A DNA stretch of 64,000 nucleotides. Source: Halomonas alkaliantarctica (GTDB lineage: Bacteria; Pseudomonadota; Gammaproteobacteria; Pseudomonadales; Halomonadaceae). The stretch spans positions 62,001 to 126,000 of the forward strand of contig NZ_CP122961.1 of NCBI RefSeq assembly GCF_029854215.1, in the 5' to 3' direction. Below the pieces are notes generated by a model, which worked only from the letters and a program-made list of their open reading frames with translations, ran no database searches and had not been told where the DNA came from. The translations under genes were made by a program, and so were the position numbers. Below, one piece after another: positions 57,241 to 64,000 of this stretch (the first letter of the stretch is position 1; each line of letters opens with the position of its first letter).

Positions 57241-57517
57241 TGAATCGTTCCGAATATCAAATTGGTTGTAGGGCTAGTCTACTTCCCGAAACCGCTGAAT
57301 GCACGTAACTGGCTATTTATCGCCAATAACTTGAGATTTTCGCGGATTGGCCGATAGCACTCTCGTGGGCAGCTTGGATAAACAGCTGCCGATTGTGCAC
57401 AATAAATGTGCCATTGTCGTAATATAGAGCATTCAAGTTTCTTAGGCGGCAGGGTCAGCATGGCACCTAACGCTAATTTTTATTTAGGTTAATTTGTATA
57501 GGGTATAGCGAATCGCC

Positions 57518-59359
57518 ATGTGGCTTCCTGTTTCTCTCAATCGTCCGTTAGTTTGGGTCGCACTGACGGCGCTTCCCGCTTGCGTTTGGATACCCGATAC
57601 GATGCTGCGCTTGGTGGCTGCAATGTTAGTCGCGCTTGGGCTATGGGACGCCTGGAAACAAGTGCGTCAACAGCGCTTGCGCCTGCGGCTGTCGCAAGAT
57701 ACGTTAAGCCTCGCCAGTGATGCCATGGTGATTACCGATTCGCAAAATCACGTTATGGTGGTTAATCCAGCATTTACCGAAATTACCGGCTACGACAGCC
57801 ATGAGATCCAAGGGCTGAAGCTGGAGACGCTGGCAGCACCACGCCATGACAAGGCCTTCTATCAAACGTTTTGGAGCACGCTGAAAAGTACCGGCCGTTG
57901 GGAAGGTGAAATGTGGAGCCGGCGTAAACACGGCGACGAATACCCCGAGTGGCTAAAAGTCCGTGCCATCACCGACAAGCGCGGTAACATTACCCATTTT
58001 ATTAATCTGTTTACCGATATTTCGGCACAAAAAGCCCGCGAGCGCGATTTACGCCGTATCGGCTATGAAGACCCGCTTACCGGGCTGCCCAACCGTCGCC
58101 GTCTCCACGACCTGCTTGCCTCTCGCCTGCGCCACTTACGCGCAGGCGAGAGTCTGGATATGGCGCTGGTGGATATCGATGGGTTGAAATCAGTCAATGA
58201 TAGCTTGGGGGTTGAGCAGGGTGATCGCCTGTTAGCGCGCTTTGCCCAGCGACTAACAGGCTATGTGGCCGGGAGCGTGGTAGGGCGCTTGGGTGGCGAT
58301 GAGTTTATGGTGATCCGCACCACCACCTTCGACGATCATGACCAGTGGATAGCCACCCTGCGCGAGCATATGAGTCGGCCCTTTGAAATCAACGACCACT
58401 CGCTGCGCTTAGGATTGACGATTGGTAGCTGTCGGGTGCCTGAAGATGGTAACGACTCGGGTGTCGTCTTTCAGCGCTTAGAATCGGCGCTTTACAGCGC
58501 CAAGCGACTGGGGCGTAACTTAAGCCAGCGCTTTCGCCCGGCGCTGGATAAGCAGGATAATCCTCAGCTGGCGCTGGTCAGTGATCTACGCGCTGCGCTT
58601 ATTTCCGGTGACCAGTTGGAACTGCATTATCAGACCCAGCATGATCCTGCCAGCAGCGAGCTGGTGGGGATGGAGGCGTTACTGCGTTGGCGCCACCCCA
58701 GGGACGGCATGATTTCCCCGGGCGACTTTATTCCGTTGGCCGAGCGGCACGGTTTAATGAGCCAACTGGGCGCCTGGGTGATCGAAAAAGCCTGTGCCCA
58801 GCAGGCCCACTGGCGTAACAGCGCTATGCCCAAGCTGACGATTTGGGTCAATATCTCGGCGCTGCAGCTTTTTCAAGGCGATCTGGAGAGCCAACTGACG
58901 ACCTGTCTGAAGCGTTATCAGTTGAAGCCTTCGCAAATTGGTTTGGAACTGACGGAGTCGGTGCTACTCGATGAGCGTGCGGGGGATATGGGGCCACGCC
59001 TTCAGGCGCTGCGTGACCAAGGCTTTGCGATTGCCATCGATGACTTTGGTACGGGCTATTCATCGCTTGGCTATTTGAAGCGCTTGCCGGTGGACAAAAT
59101 TAAACTCGATCGGGCCTTTATTAAAGAGCTGCCACACGATCAGGCAGACGCCTCGATCGTTAAGGCGGTCTTAGCGATGGCGGAAGGCATGGGGCTAGGG
59201 GTAATTGCAGAAGGTGTGGAGACCAAAGAGCAGTGTCAGTTCTTGGTTAATGCAGGGTGCACATCCGTACAAGGGTTCTACTTTGCTCGGCCGCTATCCG
59301 CTGCTGAGTTGGAAAAACGCCTGGTGCACGAACCAATCACTCTCCCCACTGCCTCATAG
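57518..59359 (+). CDS. PAS-GGDEF-EAL c-di-GMP turnover protein
   Basis: The protein has 613 residues. Two N-terminal hydrophobic segments (about 10-45) anchor it in the membrane. A PAS domain (about 60-180) has DAMVITDSQNHVMVVNPAFT. The GGDEF domain (about 185-340) has RLGGDEFMVI at 259, without an RxxD inhibition site. The EAL domain (about 355-600) has GMEALLRW, DDFGTGYSSLGYLKRLPVD, IAEGVET and VQGFYFARP, so the phosphodiesterase residues appear intact. Both domains could be active. Its 3' end overlaps the convergent DUF2878 gene by 23 bases, with no terminator between. Confidence 0.93.
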   Translation: MWLPVSLNRPLVWVALTALPACVWIPDTMLRLVAAMLVALGLWDAWKQVRQQRLRLRLSQDTLSLASDAMVITDSQNHVMVVNPAFTEITGYDSHEIQGLKLETLAAPRHDKAFYQTFWSTLKSTGRWEGEMWSRRKHGDEYPEWLKVRAITDKRGNITHFINLFTDISAQKARERDLRRIGYEDPLTGLPNRRRLHDLLASRLRHLRAGESLDMALVDIDGLKSVNDSLGVEQGDRLLARFAQRLTGYVAGSVVGRLGGDEFMVIRTTTFDDHDQWIATLREHMSRPFEINDHSLRLGLTIGSCRVPEDGNDSGVVFQRLESALYSAKRLGRNLSQRFRPALDKQDNPQLALVSDLRAALISGDQLELHYQTQHDPASSELVGMEALLRWRHPRDGMISPGDFIPLAERHGLMSQLGAWVIEKACAQQAHWRNSAMPKLTIWVNISALQLFQGDLESQLTTCLKRYQLKPSQIGLELTESVLLDERAGDMGPRLQALRDQGFAIAIDDFGTGYSSLGYLKRLPVDKIKLDRAFIKELPHDQADASIVKAVLAMAEGMGLGVIAEGVETKEQCQFLVNAGCTSVQGFYFARPLSAAELEKRLVHEPITLPTAS

Positions 59360-59846
59360 GCTTGAAATAGCTAATACCCACACAAAGTATCGCCCAAATG
59401 AGCGCCTGAACGGGGAGTAACCAAGCCGCCAGCGTTACCTCTGCCAGCAGTGCGCCGCCATAATAAGAGAGTGGGCCGCTAATGGCGCCACACAGCGCGG
59501 CTAGCAGTGGATAGCGCCACAGCCATGCAAGAGAGTGATAGACCAGAGTGGCAAACAGCGGCCAAAGCATCCACAGCCACAGCGGTAGAAGCCCTAGCAC
59601 CATCCTTTGATCGTTAAAATCGAAGCCTCCCAGCCGTTGTAAACCGCCATCAATCACCAGTCCCAACAGCGCAAATCCGGTGATAAATCGCCACTCTCCG
59701 GGCCACGCGCAGCGCCATAAGTGCCAGGCCAACAGGCTACCGCCTGCTATGGCAGCAACCCAAGAGCCGCCAAGCACACACAGTAGCCAGCCAGCCTCAA
59801 AGCGTAGGGCATTCAACACCAGCGCCTGCCACTTGGGTGATGCCAT
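59337..59846 (-). CDS. DUF2878 family membrane protein
   Basis: The protein has 169 residues with about five hydrophobic segments and many Trp residues (LRFEAGWLLCVLGGSWVAAI; ITGFALLGLVIDGGLQRLG). This matches DUF2878, a small membrane protein family often found next to cfa and DUF1365 genes. Its function is unknown. The ATG follows the cfa stop with no gap, so it is the last gene of this lipid operon. Confidence 0.8.
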   Translation of the reverse strand: MASPKWQALVLNALRFEAGWLLCVLGGSWVAAIAGGSLLAWHLWRCAWPGEWRFITGFALLGLVIDGGLQRLGGFDFNDQRMVLGLLPLWLWMLWPLFATLVYHSLAWLWRYPLLAALCGAISGPLSYYGGALLAEVTLAAWLLPVQALIWAILCVGISYFKPMRQWGE

Positions 59847-61115
59847 TTAGAGCGCGCCGGTGAGCGGAATGGGTTTCGCCGCTGGCTTGGCCAGCAGTAG
59901 GTGGCAGGTGCCGATGGAGCGCTCGATAAAACCACCCTCGCAGTAGCACAGGTAGTAGCGCCACATGCGAATAAAGCGCTCGTCGTAGCCCAATGTTCTC
60001 ACCTGCTCCAGGCTGGCTTCAAAGCGGTGGCGCCACTCGCGCAGGGTGCGCGCGTAATGAGGCCCAATTTCATCCAAAGCGACGATGTTCAGTGACGTTT
60101 TACGCATAACGCTGGTCAACATGGCGTGGTGCGAGGGCAAAAAGCCGCCAGGAAAAATGTAGCGCTTGATAAAATCCATATCGCGTTTAGCTTCTTCGAA
60201 ACGCTGATCGCGAATAGTGATGGCTTGCAGCATGGCCTGCCCATCGTCGGTGAGCAGGCTATCCAGCTTGTTGAGGTAGGTATCAAGATACTGATGCCCC
60301 ACCGCCTCAATCATCTCCACCGAAATGAGCCGGTCATAGTGCCCCGTCAATTGACGGTAATCCTGCTTAAGCAGGGTGATTTTGTCCTCCAGACCCTCTT
60401 CCCTGATGCGCTGAGCGGTATGGGCGTGCTGCTCATCCGAGATAGTCGTGGTGGTGACGCGGCAGCCGCGGGTTTTGGCGGCATGAATCGCTAATCCTCC
60501 CCAGCCGGTCCCGATCTCTAGCAGGTGATGCTGTGGCTGTACGTCGAGCTTTTCCAGCATCAAATCAAGCTTATAGGTAGAGGCCTCTTCCAAGCTGGCT
60601 TCCGGATAGGGGAAAACGGCGCTTGAATACATCCAGTGGTGGCGATCTAAAAACGTCGAAAAAAGATCGTTGCCGATATCGTAGTGGGCGGCAATATTAC
60701 GTTTTGAGCCGCTTAAACTGTTGCGCTGAAAGCGGTAGGCGGCGCCCAGTAACCAACGAGCGAAGCGGGCGCTGCCGTTCTCCATTTTCGTATTCACCTG
60801 CTCAAGGTTAGCGGCGAACAGGCGCACCAGGGCGACCAGGTCGTCGGCGTCCCAATCGCCGTCCATGTACGATTCCGCAGCCCCCACGGTGCCGCCAAAG
60901 GCAAGGCGCTTCCAAGCGCGGGAGTGGCGAATCACCACGGTCACTTGCAGCGGGCCTTGTTGGCCTAAGTGATGACACTGATTGCCTTCAATCAGGGTGA
61001 TACGGCCGCCGCGAAAGGCGTCCAGCTGGGCCATTAGGCGTGGCTTTAACCACTTGGTTAAGCGATCTTGCGCAATGGGCTGAATATTGGGAGGCGTGGA
61101 ACGCAGGGTGGTCAC
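59847..61115 (-). CDS. Cyclopropane-fatty-acyl-phospholipid synthase family methyltransferase
   Basis: The family adds a methylene group from S-adenosylmethionine across the double bond of membrane acyl chains, or related methylations. The protein has 422 residues. The SAM-binding motif is LLEIGTGWGGLAIHAAKTRG. Cfa features include AHYDIGNDLFSTFLDRHHWM, YSSAVFPYPEASLEEA and YIFPGGFLPSHHAMLTSV, plus YYLCYCEGGFIERSIGTCHL near the end. The GTG start overlaps the DUF1365 stop as GTGA, and AAGGAGA is upstream. Within this operon type it may methylate rather than cyclopropanate, so I leave the symbol open. Confidence 0.88.
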   Translation of the reverse strand: MTTLRSTPPNIQPIAQDRLTKWLKPRLMAQLDAFRGGRITLIEGNQCHHLGQQGPLQVTVVIRHSRAWKRLAFGGTVGAAESYMDGDWDADDLVALVRLFAANLEQVNTKMENGSARFARWLLGAAYRFQRNSLSGSKRNIAAHYDIGNDLFSTFLDRHHWMYSSAVFPYPEASLEEASTYKLDLMLEKLDVQPQHHLLEIGTGWGGLAIHAAKTRGCRVTTTTISDEQHAHTAQRIREEGLEDKITLLKQDYRQLTGHYDRLISVEMIEAVGHQYLDTYLNKLDSLLTDDGQAMLQAITIRDQRFEEAKRDMDFIKRYIFPGGFLPSHHAMLTSVMRKTSLNIVALDEIGPHYARTLREWRHRFEASLEQVRTLGYDERFIRMWRYYLCYCEGGFIERSIGTCHLLLAKPAAKPIPLTGAL

Positions 61116-61909
61116 TTTGAAGTCTCCTTGCGCTTGGGGTGGTTATAAACGGGGACGCGCTTAAGCCACAGGCGAAGCGCTTCAAAATGAATGCCCGCAA
61201 TGGTTTTCAGGCTCATCCATGGCTGGCGCGCCAAGGTTTTTAGTAACGCGCCACGGGTGGCGGGTGAGGCGTCAAGGGTTAAGGTGGCATCAAAATGGCA
61301 CTGCTGATCCTGCCAGTTCTCCATGTGCAGAAAGAGCTTTTCGCCGGGGGCGTTAAATTTCCAGCGGTAGCTCATTTCCATGGGGTTAAAGGGCGAGACG
61401 TGAAGGTCTTTATCGAAGTATGCTTGGTGACTGTGGCGTGTTGGGTCCACCGCGCTGGCGTAGCGGGTGCGCTCACGCCAGGGCATGTTGGTGACCTCAC
61501 TTAATACGGCTGTCAGTCGCCCAAGATGGTCGTAGGCGTAGTAGACGGAAATAGGGTTAAACATGCAGCCCAGCGTGCGTAGCTGGGTGAGCACAAAGAT
61601 ACGGCCATTGGGTGCGCTGCCCAATTGACGAATAAGCTCTTCACGAACGGCGGTTTTTAGCGGGCGGTCAACCGGGCCCAGATAGTCTTCGCGGCGAAAG
61701 CGTGCCAAAGCAGGCCGCCGAGCGCTAAAGCCGGGCACCTTGTCGAATAGGTCGGGCAATTCGTCCAGATCCAGCCAAGCCATCCATAGCTGGTAACTAA
61801 AGGCGTGGGCTTTGGGCGTAAAACGCCGATGGCGTAGGGTGCCACGATAAATACGCGAGCGAGGCTGGGTGGTTATCCCAACCGTCATTTCAGTCAGCAT
61901 GCTAGCCAT
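61112..61909 (-). CDS. DUF1365 family protein
   Basis: The protein has 265 residues. Family blocks: SRIYRGTLRHRRFTPKAHAF at the start, LRTLGCMFNPISVYYAYDH in the middle, and EVTNMPWRERTRY. The function is not established, but DUF1365 genes recur with cfa and flavin amine-oxidase genes, and a role in membrane fatty acid modification is likely. ATG 61909 overlaps the upstream stop; a GTG at 61912 would add one residue. It overlaps cfa by four bases. Confidence 0.85.
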   Translation of the reverse strand: MASMLTEMTVGITTQPRSRIYRGTLRHRRFTPKAHAFSYQLWMAWLDLDELPDLFDKVPGFSARRPALARFRREDYLGPVDRPLKTAVREELIRQLGSAPNGRIFVLTQLRTLGCMFNPISVYYAYDHLGRLTAVLSEVTNMPWRERTRYASAVDPTRHSHQAYFDKDLHVSPFNPMEMSYRWKFNAPGEKLFLHMENWQDQQCHFDATLTLDASPATRGALLKTLARQPWMSLKTIAGIHFEALRLWLKRVPVYNHPKRKETSK

Positions 61910-63276
61910 CACCCCAGCCCCTCGACACCTTGCGGTGATAGCAATTCATGGGCAGGCAGCGCGGAAGGGTCTGCAGGTGGCGGGGCAGCTTCATCGCAGC
62001 CTAATGCCTGCGCCACCCGCAGCGCACTCCAAACGCCGTCTTCGTGGAAGCCGTTACGCCAATAGGCGCCGCAAAAGTGGGTGCGATGGGCCGTAGACGA
62101 AATGTCGGCGTGGCTCGCCTGAGCCGCCTGGCCTGCCAGGGTGAACTGGGGGTGTGCGTAAGTGTAGCGGCCCAGCACCTTTCTGGGATCAATGCTGGCG
62201 CTGTCGTTCAGGGTTACGCAAAACGTGGTGTCGCTCTCTATCCGTTGGAGAATATTCATAGCGTAAGTGACCGATACTCGTGCTTCGCTATCGCGCTGAT
62301 CCAAGCGGTAATTCCAGCTCGCCCAGGCGCGCTTTCGGCGCGGCAGCAGGGCGGTGTCGGTATGCAGCACCACCTCGTTATCCTGGTACGGCATGGCGCT
62401 GAGAATCGCTTGCTCGTCGTTGCTGGCGTCGCCCAGCATGGCCAGTGCCTGGTCGGCGTGGCAGGCGAGCACGACTTGATCAAAACGCTGGGTGCCGGAG
62501 GACGTGGTAACACTGACGCCGGTGCTGTTGCGTGTAATCCGGGTGACCGGTGTATTAAGGTGAATGCGCGATGCATAGGGCGCCGTCAGACTGGGGATGT
62601 AGCTTTTCGAACCGCCTACTAGGGTGTGCCACTGGGGGCGGTGGTTGACCGATAGCAGGCCGTGATTGCGGAAGAAGCGCACAAAAAAAGCCAGCGGGAA
62701 GGCGCGTAAATCACTGATGCTGGCCGACCAGATGGCGGCCCCCATGGGCAGTAAGTAGCGCTGCTGAAAATCGCGGTTGTAGTGGTTGCGGTCCAGGTAC
62801 TCACCCAGCGTCATATGTTCGGGGAGCTGTTGGCTCTCCAGCGCTTTGGTGGCCTGCTTGTTAAAGCGCAGAATGTCACCCAGCAGGCGGTAAAAAGAGG
62901 GGTTAAATAGATTGCGTCGTTGGGCAAACAACGAGCCTAAGGTATGCCCGTTGTACTCAAAATCCCGCGCTGTCTCATGTACCGAGAAGCTCATTTCGGT
63001 GGCTTGTGAAGCGACACCCAGGGTGGCCATCAGGCGCTGAAAATGCGGATAGGTCCAGTCGTTAAAAACAATAAAGCCGGTATCGATAGCGTACGATTGC
63101 CCCTCAACGTTCACATCCATGGTGGCGGTGTGCCCCCCCAGGCGTGAGTCCGCTTCAAACAGCGTGACCTCATGCTGGGCGGAGAGGTACCAGCCGGCTG
63201 CCATGCCGCTAATACCGCTGCCAACAATCGCAATACGTTGTGACGCTCCAGCGCTTTGTGGGGCCATGGCGCTCAT
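61909..63276 (-). CDS. FAD-dependent amine oxidase/desaturase-like protein
   Basis: The protein has 455 residues. The FAD dinucleotide-binding motif lies near the N-terminus (RIAIVGSGISGMAAGWYLSA, then EADSRLGGHTATMDV). The family is the NAD(P)/FAD amine oxidase or phytoene-desaturase-like group that accompanies cfa and DUF1365; DTGFIVFNDWTYPHFQRLM and FCGAYWRNGFHEDGVWSALR are typical. A role in oxidising modified acyl chains is inferred from context. AAGGAG precedes the ATG, and it overlaps both neighbours. Confidence 0.87.
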   Translation of the reverse strand: MSAMAPQSAGASQRIAIVGSGISGMAAGWYLSAQHEVTLFEADSRLGGHTATMDVNVEGQSYAIDTGFIVFNDWTYPHFQRLMATLGVASQATEMSFSVHETARDFEYNGHTLGSLFAQRRNLFNPSFYRLLGDILRFNKQATKALESQQLPEHMTLGEYLDRNHYNRDFQQRYLLPMGAAIWSASISDLRAFPLAFFVRFFRNHGLLSVNHRPQWHTLVGGSKSYIPSLTAPYASRIHLNTPVTRITRNSTGVSVTTSSGTQRFDQVVLACHADQALAMLGDASNDEQAILSAMPYQDNEVVLHTDTALLPRRKRAWASWNYRLDQRDSEARVSVTYAMNILQRIESDTTFCVTLNDSASIDPRKVLGRYTYAHPQFTLAGQAAQASHADISSTAHRTHFCGAYWRNGFHEDGVWSALRVAQALGCDEAAPPPADPSALPAHELLSPQGVEGLG

Positions 63277-64000
63277 GACGACTCCTTTTGGCTACGAGTC
63301 ATGCGCAGGCCAATCTGACGGCGCAGAGCGGGGGGCAAAATGCCCAGTAATTTAACCAGATAGGTAAACCGACGTGGGAAATGAATATCCAGCCGCCCCT
63401 TTGCCAGCCCCGCGATAATGGCATCGGCGGCTTGCTCTGCCGTTACCTGCATCGGCATAGGGAAGTCGTTACGTTCGGTGAGCGGCGTTTTCACAAAGCC
63501 GGGATGGATCAGGCTGACCTCAATGCCCTCCCGATCAAGGTCTAAGCGCAGCGACTCCAAAAAGTAACTCACTGCGGCTTTAGACGCCCCATAGGCTTCC
63601 GCACGGGGTAGCGGTAAATAGGCCGAAGCGCTGGAGGTGGCGGCTAACCGAGCCGGGAGGCCCTCATTGCGCGCTGCGCGCAGCAGCGGCAGTGCCGCTT
63701 CGACGCCGTACAAAGTTCCGAATAGGTTAGGTTTGAAAACCCGCTCGACTAAATCCATATCAAACTGCTGAGCGTTAAGGTACTCGCAGGTGCCAGCGTT
63801 GAAGAGCGCCAAGTTTAATGCCCCGAGCTGGTCGTGTATGTCGTTAGCCGCCTTGAGCACTGCTTGCCGATCGCTGATATCCAGCGGCAGAGGGTGGGCA
63901 TTGGGATGGCCATGACACAGCTCTTCGAGAGCTTCAGCGTTGCGTGCGCTAAGCACCACTTGGTGGCCTTGGGCGATGAGTTTACGCGCCAGTGCCTCGC
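63273..64000 (-). CDS. Short-chain dehydrogenase/reductase, 5' partial
   Basis: The frame is open to the right edge, so the N-terminal Rossmann glycine motif lies outside. About 242 residues are present. NAG (LALFNAGTCEYLN), the catalytic Ser region (ATSSASAYLPLPRAEAYGAS) and YxxxK (YGASK) are intact, followed by HPGFVKTPLTERNDFPMPMQ. It is a classical SDR with an extended C-terminus like those found upstream of cfa operons. The ATG of the next gene overlaps its stop as ATGA, so it belongs to the same transcription unit, whose promoter is off-window. Confidence 0.88.
   Translation of the reverse strand, partial: EALARKLIAQGHQVVLSARNAEALEELCHGHPNAHPLPLDISDRQAVLKAANDIHDQLGALNLALFNAGTCEYLNAQQFDMDLVERVFKPNLFGTLYGVEAALPLLRAARNEGLPARLAATSSASAYLPLPRAEAYGASKAAVSYFLESLRLDLDREGIEVSLIHPGFVKTPLTERNDFPMPMQVTAEQAADAIIAGLAKGRLDIHFPRRFTYLVKLLGILPPALRRQIGLRMTRSQKESS

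Noticed and set aside
57330..57359. Sigma-28-like site before the GGDEF-EAL gene
   Set aside because: GCCGATAG is present, but the -35 is TTGA instead of TAAA and the site is about 160 bases upstream; too weak to call.
1..64000. CRISPR arrays, tRNA or rRNA genes, insertion sequences, phage genes
   Set aside because: Nothing with regular spaced repeats, cloverleaf features, transposase motifs or phage structural genes was seen on either strand.

Overview
The window looks like chromosomal DNA of a motile, moderately halophilic gammaproteobacterium, most likely Halomonas or a close relative in the Halomonadaceae. This rests on moderate-to-high GC, enteric-style FlhDC control of flagella, a split NrdJa/NrdJb ribonucleotide reductase and the FabA/FabB pair. 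The genus is inferred from gene content and order; no database search was possible.

About two thirds of the window (1-43.9 kb) is one large flagellar and chemotaxis region. From the left: the flgK 3' end and flgL (+); a bidirectional terminator; the minus-strand secretion, switch and basal-body block, which reads fliF-G-H-I-J-K then fliL-M-N-O-P-Q-R; divergent fliE (+); flaG (-) behind a consensus sigma-28 promoter; a PilZ plus HD-GYP c-di-GMP-type protein; fliS-fliT behind a second good sigma-28 promoter; a second FliK-like gene and a stand-alone FlhB C-terminal (FhlB-like) gene; the master regulators flhD-flhC; motA-motB-cheA-cheW; three chemoreceptors interleaved with cheR and cheB; cheY-cheZ; then flhB-flhA-flhF, an orphan gene in the usual flhG position, flhE, fliA, a second PomA/PomB-like stator pair, and a phytochrome-like diguanylate cyclase. 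Flagellin, FliD and most flg genes are not in the window.

The arrangement is a hybrid. FlhDC and FlhE are typical of peritrichous enteric systems, whereas FlhF and a second stator are typical of polar or sodium-driven systems. FlhF carries an extra C-terminal region of about 360 residues, and no MinD-type FlhG follows it. Three c-di-GMP-type proteins (PilZ-HD-GYP, phytochrome-GGDEF, PAS-GGDEF-EAL) lie in or near the motility genes. Two of them have lost residues their families normally need.

From 43.9 kb on are housekeeping genes: a secreted protein of unknown function; the coenzyme-B12 ribonucleotide reductase nrdJa-nrdJb with a probable pair of NrdR boxes upstream; a Crp/Fnr regulator; uvrA divergent from a YajR-like transporter; ssb; an NAD-binding epimerase-like gene coupled to a plsC-like acyltransferase; fabB and fabA; a GGDEF-EAL protein; and a tightly overlapping minus-strand membrane-lipid operon (SDR, FAD amine-oxidase-like protein, DUF1365, cyclopropane-fatty-acid synthase family, DUF2878) that runs off the right edge.

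No tRNA, rRNA, CRISPR array, insertion sequence or prophage was seen. Start codons were moved from the longest reading frame wherever a Shine-Dalgarno (SD) sequence or the known N-terminus of the family argued for it.
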